Position numbers and translations under genes: made by a program
Notes under the pieces: generated by a model
Database searches by the model: none
What the model was told of the DNA's origin: nothing
What the model saw: only the letters and a program-made list of their open reading frames with translations
DNA from: UBA6398 sp963644855
Lineage (GTDB): Bacteria > Bacteroidota > Bacteroidia > Bacteroidales > Bacteroidaceae
Assembly (NCBI GenBank): GCA_963644855.1
Contig: CAVIQL010000006.1
Span: 1-64,000 of the forward strand
DNA length: 64,000 bases
Reading direction: 5' to 3'
In this document: in pieces, positions 26,496-36,059 of the stretch
Numbering within the stretch: position 1 is the first letter of the stretch
Layout of the letters: each line of letters starts with the position of its first letter

Positions 26496-29400
26496 ATGAA
26501 AAAACTGAAATATATAGTCTCGTTAATCGTTCTCGCGCTCTGCACAAGTCTTCCCCTGCAGGCGCAAGACAATATCCTCACGGCGATAGGCGTTCCCGGA
26601 CAAACGTGGGTTGAAGTTCCCACCGAAGCAAAGGACATAAATTTTGCAAATACGGGCGGCAGCAAAACGATAAAGGTAAAAACCAACACCACAGTCAAGC
26701 CGCGTACCACAGCAAAGTGGATAAACACTTCGATAGACGCTGACGGCGAAACAATAACCGTTACCGCCGCCGAGAATACCGACAAGGAAATTCGCCGAGG
26801 CGTTGTGGTGCTCGCAGCACCCGATGGAGCATCGCAGCAAATCAATGTTGCACAGCTCGGAACCGCCCCCGCGTTCATCATAACCGACGACACCCTGCAC
26901 GTAAAAGGTATCAACGCCGGAGTGTTGCTCAACGTTACAACCAATTCCGATATCGTTTTCACACAGTCCGACTGGATTTCGCCAAAAGACGTTGAAACAT
27001 TAGTGGGAACCAAGAGCTACACGTTTATTGCAGGCAAAATGAAACAGGGAACGCGCTATGGCGAAATTAAAATAGCTTTGGCGTCGAAACCGTCTGAAAC
27101 CACCAGCGTAGTAGTTGAACAAAATTTCGAGGGATACCCTACCTTTATCGTGATGAGCGACATTCACATCGGAGTATCGGGCTCGGAACAAAAAGTAAGC
27201 ACTTCGCTGAAAAATATATACGAAAACACAAGCGACGTGGACGCTTTGATTATTAACGGCGACCTTACAAACAACGGCAATCTCGAACAATATCAAAAAA
27301 TGACCGCTGTTATTAATAACTACGACATAATTCCCGACTACACCGCCCGGTATTTCGTGATGGGAAACCATGAATGGCACACCAGCGACGGCAATGGTTC
27401 GATGAACAACTTCAATTCGCTCGGCGTTGAGCACGACAAATATTTCGATATCAAAGGATATCCGTTTATTTACATCGGAATGTCGGGCAGAAACGAGGAC
27501 GATTATAGCGAAGAAAGCCTGAAATTCCTAAAAGAAAGCCTGGACGATGCAACGAAAAGGTATCCCGGCAAACCGATATTCGTTTTCCAACACATTCCTG
27601 CCTATGCTACCGTGCAGGGAAGCAATCCTTATGACGGCGGTTGGGGCTCGAAAAAAGTTTACGACGTACTTAAAGATTATCCCCAGGTATTTGATTTCAG
27701 CGGACACACACATTTTTCGTCGCGTTGCCCACTTACTTTCCACCAAGACAAGTTTACGAGCCTCAACGACGGAGGAAATTATAGTTGTTACGTACAACGA
27801 GGCATTGATGTCGATGGTGAGCAACCCGCGGGCACTTCTTCGCTTGCCGAAGGCATGATTGTTATGGTTGAAGACGAGAATAATTTCTCTGTTCGCCGAA
27901 TTGATTGTGCGCGTAACGAAGAAATAGGCGAGACTCTCGAATTCCCGGCGCCTTATGACGGTTCAAATTTCACCTATGCCGCTTATCGTGGCTCCAAGCC
28001 CGTATTCGAAGAGGGGAACACCGATATTGTTTCAGAGCAGTTCCAACCTACGGAGCGCAAGATTACTTTCCCGCAGGCTGTGATACCCGAAGATGATGCC
28101 AATGACGTAGTGCTTTATTACCGTGTGGAAATTGTGAATAATGAAAACAAGGTTGTGGCAACGGCAAACCGCTGTTCGAGATTTTATCTTGGAAGCGATA
28201 TGCCCGAAACCCTTGATGTGTTTGTTGATAGCATAAACGAGACGGGCATGATGCGTGTTCGTGTTACTGCCATCGACCCTTATGGAAACGAAAGCGAGCC
28301 TATTGAGAGCGAAGAGTTTGAACAGGGCGAATACAAACCGGCTGAGGGTACCGAAGTTCCCACGGCAGATTTGTTTGAACTCTATGTAGACGAACAAGGT
28401 GTGGGCTACGACCATTCGCCTATGTCGAACAAAGTAATTACTTCGGGAAACGCGCCCGTACCTTTCTATGATTCCGATTACAAACTCACGGGAGCGAAAT
28501 TCAACGGCAACAGATCGCAATACTACGAGGTAGATTTTTCAGACAATGAGAAAATAAAAACTGCGCTTACGAGTAGTTTCACTATGGAGAGCTTCTTTGT
28601 ATGTTCCAATCTTGACGTTGGCGAGCAGACTCCTTTCAGTACTCAGCAATCAGGCGGTGCCGGATATTGGATAACCAGTGGCGGAGTGCTTCATATGTAT
28701 ATTGGCCATGGCAATAGGCAATGGTATGATTTGGTTTCCACAAAGAATTTGCAGCCCGGCAAATATTATCATGCAGTTGCCACATACGATGGTGCTACGC
28801 TCAAACTTTATCTTAACGGTTACCTTGCCGGAGAGCTTGCTATCGAAGATGATATAAATCTTCCGGTCGAAGGTTCGCAATATCTTGTAGCTGGTGGAGA
28901 TGTTTCCGATAATCCGTTAAACGTTTGCGACGCTCCGCTCAACGGAAATCTGATGACGGCTCGTTTGTATTCGCGCCCAATTTCACGAGATGAGGTTTAT
29001 GTGCTTTACCAAGACGTTATCAAGGGCAACAAGTCGCAGGCCGAAGATACAACGACTGCCGAAGTTGCGCCGGTGGCTGATTTGTTCAACGTAGAGTTTG
29101 GCGAAAACGGCACGGCAACCGATGTTTCCGAACAGCAAATCCCGGTTATGGTGGGCACCACGACTCCCGAAACCTATTACAACGAAACTTACAAGCGTTG
29201 GGCGGCTAAATTCCCGGGCGATGACGGCAACTGCTTTTTTGGTGTGCCTTATGCCGACAACGAAAGGATACTTGAAGCAATGCAGGCCGACTTTACGCTC
29301 GAGGCTTTGTGCATGATAAACAACGAAAATCTGTTGTCGTTGCCCGCAGTGCTCAGTTCGCAACAACAAGGTGGCGTGGGAATCGAACCGGGTAATGTTA

Positions 29401-29750
29401 TACAAGGCTGGGGATACTTTAGCGGAAGTTATGCCACGGCTTATGCTTACGATTATCCTGTTAAGAAGAATACTTACTACCATGTAGTTCTCGTGGTTCA
29501 GACTGTTGACGTAGATGCGCCCGTTATGAGCATTTATGTAGACGGTAATTTTGGTGGCAAAGTGCAACTTGCTGGTGCGCTTACGCTACCTCAGGGCGAT
29601 GCCAAGTTCTTCTGCATCGGAGGTGATGCTTCATACGATGGCGACCATGCTGAATTTTTGCTCAATGGTGAGGTGGCGTTGGCACGAATGTATGGTCATG
29701 CGCTTTCTTTGCCCGAAATCAAACGACTCTATGTTGATTTGAAGAAATAA
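26496..29750 (+). CDS. Secreted BACON-metallophosphoesterase-double LamG protein
   Basis: 1084 residues with a signal peptide (VLALCTSLPLQAQ). Residues about 25-205 hold two BACON-like beta domains (WINTSIDADGETITVTAAEN near 80; LLNVTTNSDIVFTQSDWIS near 145). A calcineurin-type phosphoesterase follows (about 213-460) with motifs MSDIHIG, NGDLTNNG, GNHEWH, FQHIPAY and SGHTHFSSR, giving all five metal-ligand blocks. After a beta-sandwich linker come two LamG/concanavalin-like modules (about 630-840 and 850-1084; LQPGKYYHAVATYDGATLKLYLNG and KKNTYYHVVLVVQTVD). It probably acts outside the cell or on its surface on a phosphorylated substrate that is not deducible. A terminator at 29772 ends the operon. 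Confidence 0.82.
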   Translation: MKKLKYIVSLIVLALCTSLPLQAQDNILTAIGVPGQTWVEVPTEAKDINFANTGGSKTIKVKTNTTVKPRTTAKWINTSIDADGETITVTAAENTDKEIRRGVVVLAAPDGASQQINVAQLGTAPAFIITDDTLHVKGINAGVLLNVTTNSDIVFTQSDWISPKDVETLVGTKSYTFIAGKMKQGTRYGEIKIALASKPSETTSVVVEQNFEGYPTFIVMSDIHIGVSGSEQKVSTSLKNIYENTSDVDALIINGDLTNNGNLEQYQKMTAVINNYDIIPDYTARYFVMGNHEWHTSDGNGSMNNFNSLGVEHDKYFDIKGYPFIYIGMSGRNEDDYSEESLKFLKESLDDATKRYPGKPIFVFQHIPAYATVQGSNPYDGGWGSKKVYDVLKDYPQVFDFSGHTHFSSRCPLTFHQDKFTSLNDGGNYSCYVQRGIDVDGEQPAGTSSLAEGMIVMVEDENNFSVRRIDCARNEEIGETLEFPAPYDGSNFTYAAYRGSKPVFEEGNTDIVSEQFQPTERKITFPQAVIPEDDANDVVLYYRVEIVNNENKVVATANRCSRFYLGSDMPETLDVFVDSINETGMMRVRVTAIDPYGNESEPIESEEFEQGEYKPAEGTEVPTADLFELYVDEQGVGYDHSPMSNKVITSGNAPVPFYDSDYKLTGAKFNGNRSQYYEVDFSDNEKIKTALTSSFTMESFFVCSNLDVGEQTPFSTQQSGGAGYWITSGGVLHMYIGHGNRQWYDLVSTKNLQPGKYYHAVATYDGATLKLYLNGYLAGELAIEDDINLPVEGSQYLVAGGDVSDNPLNVCDAPLNGNLMTARLYSRPISRDEVYVLYQDVIKGNKSQAEDTTTAEVAPVADLFNVEFGENGTATDVSEQQIPVMVGTTTPETYYNETYKRWAAKFPGDDGNCFFGVPYADNERILEAMQADFTLEALCMINNENLLSLPAVLSSQQQGGVGIEPGNVIQGWGYFSGSYATAYAYDYPVKKNTYYHVVLVVQTVDVDAPVMSIYVDGNFGGKVQLAGALTLPQGDAKFFCIGGDASYDGDHAEFLLNGEVALARMYGHALSLPEIKRLYVDLKK

Positions 29751-29771
29751 TTCCACGCGGCATTTATCTGA

Positions 29772-29806
29772 AATCCCGTCGCGAATTTTCGCGGCGGGAT
29801 TTTTGT
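29772..29806 (+). terminator. Terminator after the phosphoesterase gene
   Basis: AATCCCGTCGCG and CGCGGCGGGATT pair around AATTTT, followed by TTTTTG; it starts 21 bases after the stop. Confidence 0.9.
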
Positions 29807-29880
29807 TGTTTGCAATGGAACTTACTTCGTTCTTAATGCTTTTGAAAACTTTGGGATTATAGAGTTTTTGAGAGTAAAAA

Positions 29881-30000
29881 ACCTTGTCCGAAAAACGATA
29901 TGGGACATGGTTTTTCTAATGTCCGATATTTTTTAAAAAAGGTCGGACATTATTTAAAAAATATCGGTTATTATTTTTGCAATAAGCCATATGGTTTTTT
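29881..30000. repeat. R1 palindromic repeat, copy 6
   Basis: Full-length copy with left boundary ACGATATGGGACATGG, three 21-bp units (GTCCGATATT, GGTCGGACATT, ATCGGTTATT cores) and right boundary GCAATAAGCCATATGG. It lies in the 415-base gap 29751-30165. Read on the minus strand it encodes KNNNRYFLNNVRPFLKNIGH. 30001-30110 shows nothing else. Confidence 0.88.
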
Positions 30001-30115
30001 TGGAATGATGTGGCGGAAAATCGGGGTGGGGTATCGGGGTGTAAAAAACGGGTAGAGCTACGGCGGCGTGGTATTAAAAAATGTGCACCTGGCATATTAT
30101 TTGAGGCAAAAACAT

Positions 30116-30123
30116 TACTTTTG
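30116..30123 (+). promoter_or_regulatory. Putative -7 box of the pdxB operon
   Basis: TACTTTTG matches TAnnTTTG, 43 bases before the pdxB start. A TTTG at 30100-30103 is too close (12 bases) to be a standard -33 element. Confidence 0.45.
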
Positions 30124-30165
30124 TAAAATGAGGGCAGTGTGGAAATATTTCCTCTCTTCAGAAGA

Positions 30166-31188
30166 ATGAAAGTAGTTATCGACGATAAAATTCCGTTTAT
30201 CCAGGGCAAACCCGAAGCCCTTGGCTTTGAGACAGTATACCTTCCCGGGGCGCAGATATCGGCTGCCGATGTGGCAGATGCCGATGCGCTCATTGTGAGA
30301 ACGCGCACAAAATGCAACGCTGCGCTTCTTGCCGGCAGCAAAGTGAGGCTTATTGTAACGGCAACCATTGGTTTCGACCATATCGACGTGGAATATTTGC
30401 GCAGCGCAGGCATAGAGTGGACCAATTGCCCCGGCTGCAACGCGGCATCGGTGGGGCAGTATTTTGCCTCGGCTATGATTGTGCTTGCAAGGCAAGGCGT
30501 GATAGCTCTCGACCATTGCACGGTGGGAATTGTGGGAGTGGGGCATGTGGGAACCGAAATTGTGAAGGCTTGCCGGCTACTTGGTTGCGACATGTTGCTC
30601 AACGATCCGCCACGTGCCGATAGGGGCGAAACGGGATTTGTTGATCTTGAAGAGATACAGCACAAATGCGATGTGATAACCTTTCATGTTCCGCTCACAA
30701 ACGGCGGCGCTCACCCCACATACCATCTTGCCGACGAAAAATTCTTTGGCGCGCTTGCGAAAAAGCCCGTGGTGATGAATGCAAGCCGTGGCGGAGTGGC
30801 AGACAACGACGCTTGGCTGCTATCGTTGCGTAATGGAACTACGAGGGCGGCTGTGGTGGACACTTGGGAGCATGAGCCGCAAATCAATAAGCAGCTACTT
30901 GACGCCGCAACGATTGCCACACCCCATATTGCAGGCTATTCGGCTGACGGAAAGGCCAACGCCACGCGAATGTCGCTCACCGCGTTGTGCAAATACTTTG
31001 GCATTGCCCCGAACTTCACAGTTTGTCCGCCGCATTTGCCCGAGAATTTGAAACCCGCGGGAGATGCCTACGACCAAATGCTGCAACTCTACAATCCTCT
31101 CAACGATACGGCGGCACTTAAAGCAGAGCCGCAGAAATTCGAATGGCTTCGCGGAAATTATCCGCTGCGGCGAGAGAAATGGGACTGA
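30166..31188 (+). CDS. pdxB: 4-phosphoerythronate (erythronate-4-phosphate) dehydrogenase
   Basis: The ATG at 30166 gives 340 residues starting MKVVIDDKIPFIQGKPEALG, the family start; the frame is open nine codons further upstream. It is a D-2-hydroxyacid dehydrogenase: NAD-binding GIVGVGHVG (near 125), catalytic Arg in NASRGGV, Glu in WEHEP and His in TPHIAGYS. Together with NCPGCNAASVGQY this places it with PdxB, which oxidises 4-phosphoerythronate in DXP-dependent pyridoxal phosphate synthesis. It is the first gene of a pdxB-FKBP-dsbD unit. Confidence 0.92.
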   Translation: MKVVIDDKIPFIQGKPEALGFETVYLPGAQISAADVADADALIVRTRTKCNAALLAGSKVRLIVTATIGFDHIDVEYLRSAGIEWTNCPGCNAASVGQYFASAMIVLARQGVIALDHCTVGIVGVGHVGTEIVKACRLLGCDMLLNDPPRADRGETGFVDLEEIQHKCDVITFHVPLTNGGAHPTYHLADEKFFGALAKKPVVMNASRGGVADNDAWLLSLRNGTTRAAVVDTWEHEPQINKQLLDAATIATPHIAGYSADGKANATRMSLTALCKYFGIAPNFTVCPPHLPENLKPAGDAYDQMLQLYNPLNDTAALKAEPQKFEWLRGNYPLRREKWD

Positions 31189-31216
31189 TTACGAAAAAAC
31201 AAAAAACATGCATATT

Positions 31217-32191
31217 ATGAGAAAAATCTTTTCAGCTGTTGCCGTAGCCCTTGTGCTTGTGGCAATAACCGCCTGCAACGGAAATTCCGAGCAGCAAAAA
31301 GAGGCACAAATCAATGCTGCCGTGCTGGCAAACCTTGGCGATTTGATGCAAAGCGACTACAACGACGTGATAAGCCGCATAGCAAACAGCAAACGCTATT
31401 CGCGCGACGATATATTCGGCAATAACCACGAGTTTACCTCTGCCGAACGCGCGCTCAACTATATTGCCTCGGTAAATAGCGCAACGTTTTTCGTTATGGA
31501 CAGTTTACAGCTCAACATCGAGACGGCTGCGGTGGCTGAACCCGACAATCAAATGCTCGACAAACTGAACAAATTGGCGAAAAAGTATATAGACGTTTGC
31601 AAACACCCCGCCGATTCTCCAAAACAACTGCTCGAAACTTGCAAAAGTATAAGCGAAGCAATTAAGAAAACCGTTAAAAGCATGGCAGAAATCGACGAAG
31701 AAGCAATCAATAAGCAAACGGCACTCGCAGGAAACGTGATAATGCAAAAAGAATTGCTCGCCGCACAAAAAGCATCAGAGGCAAACAGCGCAGCAGCAGA
31801 GAGAAACCGCGTGGAAGGCGAGGCTTTTTTGAAGAAAAACGCAAAACAGCCCGACGTTAAGGTACTTGCCGACGGTTTGCAGTATAAAGTGATAAAAAAC
31901 GGTGCGGGAATTTCGCCCAACAGTTCGTCTACGGTTGTCGTGGAGTACGAAGGAAAATTTATAGACGGCACAGTGTTCGATAGTACTGCGAAAAACAACA
32001 AAGGAAAACCCGTAAGTCTTGGCGTTTCTTCGGTTATGCGCGGCTGGAGTGAGGCATTGCAAAAAATGAAAAAGGGCTCGGAATGGGAAATATACGTTCC
32101 CTACGAATTGGGATACGGAGAACAGGGCGAGGGAAGCGTACCTCCGTTTTCGGCGCTCGTATTTAGATTGAAACTTATCGATGTGAAATAA
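31217..32191 (+). CDS. FKBP-type peptidyl-prolyl isomerase lipoprotein
   Basis: About 324 residues from the ATG at 31217 (MRKIFSAVAVALVLVAITAC; an ATG at 31208 is also possible, and the frame is open much further upstream through pdxB). Lipobox ITAC marks a lipoprotein. The N-terminal 200 residues are helical and charged, as in FkpA-like chaperone dimerisation regions but without a recognised family. Residues about 218-324 are an FKBP domain (VVVEYEGKFIDGTVFDST, VMRGWSEALQKMKKGSEWEIY, YGEQGEGSVPPFSALVF). It probably assists folding of envelope proteins, which fits its cotranscription with dsbD. Confidence 0.88.
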   Translation: MRKIFSAVAVALVLVAITACNGNSEQQKEAQINAAVLANLGDLMQSDYNDVISRIANSKRYSRDDIFGNNHEFTSAERALNYIASVNSATFFVMDSLQLNIETAAVAEPDNQMLDKLNKLAKKYIDVCKHPADSPKQLLETCKSISEAIKKTVKSMAEIDEEAINKQTALAGNVIMQKELLAAQKASEANSAAAERNRVEGEAFLKKNAKQPDVKVLADGLQYKVIKNGAGISPNSSSTVVVEYEGKFIDGTVFDSTAKNNKGKPVSLGVSSVMRGWSEALQKMKKGSEWEIYVPYELGYGEQGEGSVPPFSALVFRLKLIDVK

Positions 32192-32203
32192 GAGATATCC
32201 CTG

Positions 32204-34249
32204 ATGATTCGTTCAATTTACAATATGCTCGCAGGCATACGGCGTGTTGCGGCAACGGCAATGCTTTTGGTGTTTGCATTGTCGGTTGGCGTATCGGCGC
32301 AAATGCTTGACCCCGTAAAATTCTCCGTTACCACGCAAAAGATATCGCCTAATGAAATCGAAGTAACCTTTACCGGCAAAATCGAAGGCGGTTGGCATGT
32401 TTATTCTGTCAATGTTCCGTCGGACGGTCCCACACCTGCTTCGTTTACTATCGAAGGTGCGAAAAACGTGGAGCGGCTTGGCGGATTGCAGGCGGGAAAC
32501 GGTGCGGTTAAAAAGAAAGATGAGGTGTTTGGCATGGAGCTTGAGTATTTTGAAAAGGCATGCCGTTTCACCCAGCGCCTTAAAATTACGGGCAAGACCT
32601 ATTCTGCGAAAGGCTATCTGGAATATGGTGCGTGCAGCAATGTGAGTTGTATGCCGCCCACCCAAGTTGATTTTTCTGTGAATGGGAATGATGGTCCCGA
32701 AGACGCTACTGCGGAAAAGGAAGTGGCAAAACCGGTGAAAGTTTCGGCAGATTCTACTGTGGACAAAGCAGTTGTTTCGGATACTGTCGAATATGTTTCG
32801 GCTGCGGTGGCTTCTCCTACTGACAGCGCCGCACTTTGGGCACCACAAACCGAGATGTTGAATGCTCAGAACGGCACTTCAAACAATGCCGCCCGCTCAT
32901 TGCTTATGATATTCCTATTGGGATTTGCGGGAGGTTTGGTAGCTTTGCTCACACCTTGCGTTTGGCCGATAATTCCAATGACTGTTAGCTTTTTTCTTCA
33001 CCGTCAAAACGAGCGCAGAAAGGCTGTGGGCGATGCTGTGCTTTATGGTGTGGCGATAATAGTGATTTATGTGGGCTTGGGATTGGTTGTTACTTCGATT
33101 TGGGGCGCAAACCAATTGAATGCTCTCTCTACAAATGCGATTTTCAACATAATATTTTTCTTGCTTCTCGTGGTATTTGCTGCCAGTTTCCTGGGAGGAT
33201 TTGAAATCTCTTTGCCTTCGTCGTGGGGAAACAAGGTGAATTCCAAAAGCCGGGCCACTTCGGGCGTAGTAAGTATATTTCTCATGGCGCTCACATTGGC
33301 TATCGTTTCGTTTTCGTGCACCGGTCCGGTGATAGGTTTCCTTTTGGTAGAAGTTTCGTCAACCGGGAAAATCCTTGCTCCTGCCATGGGAATGTTGGGA
33401 TTTGCCATTGCGCTTGCGTTGCCGTTTGCATTTTTCGCCCTGTTCCCTACGGTGATGAAAAAGTTGCCCAAGAGCGGCGGTTGGATGAATACCGTTAAGG
33501 TAACGTTGGGTTTCATTGAATTGGCATTTGCCTTGAAATTTTTGTCGGTGGCTGATTTGGCTTACGGCTGGCATATTCTCGACCGCGAAACGTTTCTTGC
33601 GTTGTGGATAGCGATTTTTGCCGTTGCTGCATTCTATTTGTTCGGACTGATACACATTCATGGCGATAGTGGAAAGGGAATTTCTGTGCCAAGATTGTTT
33701 CTCGGAATGGCATCGTTGGCTTTCGCCGTATACATGATGCCCGGACTTTGGGGCGCGCCGCTTAAAGCGGTGAGCGCATTTGCTCCTCCGATGTACACTC
33801 AGGATTTTAGGTTGGGCGATAGCGAGGTTAATGCAATGTATACCGATTACGAAGAGGGCATGAAGGCTTCGGCTGCAACGGGCAAGCCGGTTTTGCTCGA
33901 CTTCACGGGATATGGTTGTGTGAACTGCCGCAAAATGGAGGCCTCGGTATGGACAGATCCAAGCGTTAGCCGTATGTTGAAGGAAAAGTTTATACTCGTA
34001 TCTCTCTATACAGACGACAAAACGCCGCTGCCGCAGAATATCGAGGTAACGATAAACGGCAAAAGCAAAACGCTGCGCACCATAGGCGACAAGTGGAGTT
34101 ATTTGCAGCAGGTGAAGTTTGGCGCAAACGCGCAGCCGTTCTATGTGGCGGTAGACGCAAAGGGTGTGCCGCTTGCAGGGTCGTATGCTTTTGACGAGAA
34201 TCCGGGAAATTTTGAGAAGTTTCTCAACAAGGCTCTCGCGGCAAAGTAG
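32204..34249 (+). CDS. dsbD: DsbD-type thiol:disulfide interchange protein
   Basis: 681 residues: signal peptide (about 1-32), N-terminal DsbD-alpha-like domain (33-150; EIEVTFTGKIEGGWHVYSVN, with Cys in YGACSNVSCMPP), linker, CcdA-type membrane core (about 230-525) with the redox cysteines in LLTPCVWPIIPM and VSFSCTGPVIG, and a C-terminal thioredoxin-like domain with GYGCVNCRKMEASVW near residue 571. It passes electrons from cytoplasmic thioredoxin across the membrane to periplasmic thiol pathways. All three cysteine pairs expected for DsbD are seen. It is the last gene of the unit and is followed by a terminator. Confidence 0.93.
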   Translation: MIRSIYNMLAGIRRVAATAMLLVFALSVGVSAQMLDPVKFSVTTQKISPNEIEVTFTGKIEGGWHVYSVNVPSDGPTPASFTIEGAKNVERLGGLQAGNGAVKKKDEVFGMELEYFEKACRFTQRLKITGKTYSAKGYLEYGACSNVSCMPPTQVDFSVNGNDGPEDATAEKEVAKPVKVSADSTVDKAVVSDTVEYVSAAVASPTDSAALWAPQTEMLNAQNGTSNNAARSLLMIFLLGFAGGLVALLTPCVWPIIPMTVSFFLHRQNERRKAVGDAVLYGVAIIVIYVGLGLVVTSIWGANQLNALSTNAIFNIIFFLLLVVFAASFLGGFEISLPSSWGNKVNSKSRATSGVVSIFLMALTLAIVSFSCTGPVIGFLLVEVSSTGKILAPAMGMLGFAIALALPFAFFALFPTVMKKLPKSGGWMNTVKVTLGFIELAFALKFLSVADLAYGWHILDRETFLALWIAIFAVAAFYLFGLIHIHGDSGKGISVPRLFLGMASLAFAVYMMPGLWGAPLKAVSAFAPPMYTQDFRLGDSEVNAMYTDYEEGMKASAATGKPVLLDFTGYGCVNCRKMEASVWTDPSVSRMLKEKFILVSLYTDDKTPLPQNIEVTINGKSKTLRTIGDKWSYLQQVKFGANAQPFYVAVDAKGVPLAGSYAFDENPGNFEKFLNKALAAK

Positions 34250-34321
34250 TTTGAAGATATTCTAACGCATATTGGGCGAAATTGCAGGGTGGGGGAAAAG
34301 TTTAGTCCTGCAAACGCAGCA

Positions 34322-34361
34322 AAACAATGGGGCACGGTATGGGCGGTGCCCCTTTGTTTGT
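34322..34361 (+). terminator. Terminator after dsbD
   Basis: AAACAATGGGGCAC pairs with GTGCCCCTTTGTTT across a short GGTATGGGCG loop, 73 bases after the stop. Confidence 0.8.
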
Positions 34362-34410
34362 ACCGAATTTCGCATTTTTCGGCATCGTTGTAAGCCGCTA
34401 TTTTTGCGTT

Positions 34411-34500
34411 ACGGCATATCGTAAAAATAATGTCTGACATTGTTTAAAAAATATCCGACATTATTTAAAAAAGGTCGGATATCGTTTTGACGAAAAGCCA
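34411..34500. repeat. R1 palindromic repeat, copy 7
   Basis: Three 21-bp units with GTCTGACATT, ATCCGACATT and GGTCGGATATC cores joined by TTTAAAAAA linkers; left boundary CATATCGTAAAAATA. It lies in the 456-base gap 34250-34705; apart from the terminator and the promoter at 34633 nothing else is visible there. Confidence 0.85.
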
Positions 34501-34632
34501 TGTAATTTTGAGCATGCAGTTTGTGCGCTGCAAAATTCGCATTCTCAACAATATAAGAATGCTTTGTGGAAAAGACATCAAGGCGCGGAATTATGTTTTT
34601 TGATTGCTTTTAATATAAAACAACCTTTCAGA

Positions 34633-34664
34633 TTTCTACAAAAGGAATAATATAGCTACTTTTG
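34633..34664 (+). promoter_or_regulatory. Promoter of the DUF6242-uppS-bamA-ompH operon
   Basis: TACTTTTG at 34657-34664 with TTTC at 34633-34636 (20-base spacer), close to TTTG-N19-21-TAnnTTTG. The leader is about 35 bases. Confidence 0.5.
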
Positions 34665-34705
34665 CCGTTAATTATATATATTGCTAATATTAGTACAAGA
34701 CTTAT

Positions 34706-36052
34706 ATGAGAAAGATAATCGCGATTGTAGCAGCGCTTGTCTTCGGGACAGCGTTTTTTGCAAGTTGCAGCGACGATAATAGTTCCTCCAAGGCAAGCAG
34801 CGATTGCGCCATAAATTCAATGGTGATGGGAACGCTCAATAGAGTTTACACCACCTATCTGAACGGCAGGGATACAAGTTATAATGTAACGGTAACGGGC
34901 AGTTTGTATCCGTTGCACATAGATCAGGTGAACGGTTTGGTGTTCAATAGCGACTCGTTGCCCATGGGCACAGACGTTTCCAAGGTTGCTTTCACCACTT
35001 TCAGCGCCGACGGCGTTGTGGGCTATCGTCTTGACAGTGGCAAAGACTCCCTTTACTCCACCAAAGACTCTATAGATTTCACCAAGCCTCGTCTCTTTAC
35101 CATTTACTCTGCCGACGGCTTGGGTAAACGCTCCTATACCGTAAGCGTCTTGGTTCACAACTCCGACCCCGAAGCTTTTTCGTGGGCTCAGGCTGCTCCG
35201 GTGAACGCTGACGTGGCTGCACTCGAAAACATGCGTATACTTGCCAACAACGACACACTATATTTGTGGGGAACGAAGAACGGCAAAAACATGGTGCTTA
35301 AACGCCCGGCTGAAAGCAAGTCAGACTGGACGGCAAACGAAGTTTCGGGCGTGGAAAACCTTGAGAGCAAAAGCGTAAATCTGTTTGGCGGCAAATTCGT
35401 GGCCATTGCCAATGGCGGATTAGCCACCTCAATCGACGGAAAAACGTGGACAATACAAGAATCCACGATAACGCCCGACAGAATTTTCGCCGTAAGCGAC
35501 CGAGAAGTGTTTGTGATTGCCGAAAACAAGGTATACCGCTCCGCAAACTGCACAAGTTGGACAGAAGAAACGATTGACGACAACGCAAACACCTTGCCCG
35601 CCGAATATGTAAGTTCGGCAGTAATCCCCGCAGCCAACAACGCGCAGATAGAAAACATTATCAGCCTGGGATATACCGATGGTAAAGACGAAGTGTGGAA
35701 GAAAATCGAAGACACAATCTATCCCGAAGAAGATTCGTGGTATCATTATCTGTACAACGAGGATACCCCGCGCACTTTGCCCTATCTCAAAGGCTTCAAC
35801 CTTGTGAAATACGACGGCAATCTGCTTGCCCTGGGTGTGGCAAACGATACCGTTAGCATGTATTCAAGCACCGATATGGCAAGAAGCTGGACGCATGTAA
35901 CAATGAAGACCACCTTGCCCGCCAATATCGGCAAACCGGTAGAAGTAGGTGCGGCATCAGACGGCGACAATAATATATGGCTCGTATGTAGCGGCACGGG
36001 AGTGCTCTGGAAAGGCTATCTCAACCGCCTAAAAGCCGTAGAAAACAAATAA
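34706..36052 (+). CDS. DUF6242-type lipoprotein
   Basis: 448 residues, lipobox FASC (Cys20) followed by a Ser/Asp-rich tether. The N-terminal domain (CAINSMVMGTLNRVYTT to SYTVSVLVHNSDPEAF, about 32-150) and the C-terminal region made of short beta-propeller-like repeats (NGGLATSIDGKTWTIQEST, YRSANCTSWTEETIDD, MYSSTDMARSWTHVTM) resemble the DUF6242 proteins that in Bacteroidales precede the DUF6089 and uppS genes. Function is unknown. It heads an envelope-biogenesis operon and is separated by 7 bases from the next gene. Confidence 0.78.
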   Translation: MRKIIAIVAALVFGTAFFASCSDDNSSSKASSDCAINSMVMGTLNRVYTTYLNGRDTSYNVTVTGSLYPLHIDQVNGLVFNSDSLPMGTDVSKVAFTTFSADGVVGYRLDSGKDSLYSTKDSIDFTKPRLFTIYSADGLGKRSYTVSVLVHNSDPEAFSWAQAAPVNADVAALENMRILANNDTLYLWGTKNGKNMVLKRPAESKSDWTANEVSGVENLESKSVNLFGGKFVAIANGGLATSIDGKTWTIQESTITPDRIFAVSDREVFVIAENKVYRSANCTSWTEETIDDNANTLPAEYVSSAVIPAANNAQIENIISLGYTDGKDEVWKKIEDTIYPEEDSWYHYLYNEDTPRTLPYLKGFNLVKYDGNLLALGVANDTVSMYSSTDMARSWTHVTMKTTLPANIGKPVEVGAASDGDNNIWLVCSGTGVLWKGYLNRLKAVENK

Positions 36053-36059
36053 CAACAAG

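Noticed and set aside
29916..30665. Minus-strand frame across pdxB ending with an R1-encoded peptide
   Set aside because: Antisense to pdxB, which has full catalytic motifs; the tail is only the translated R1 repeat.
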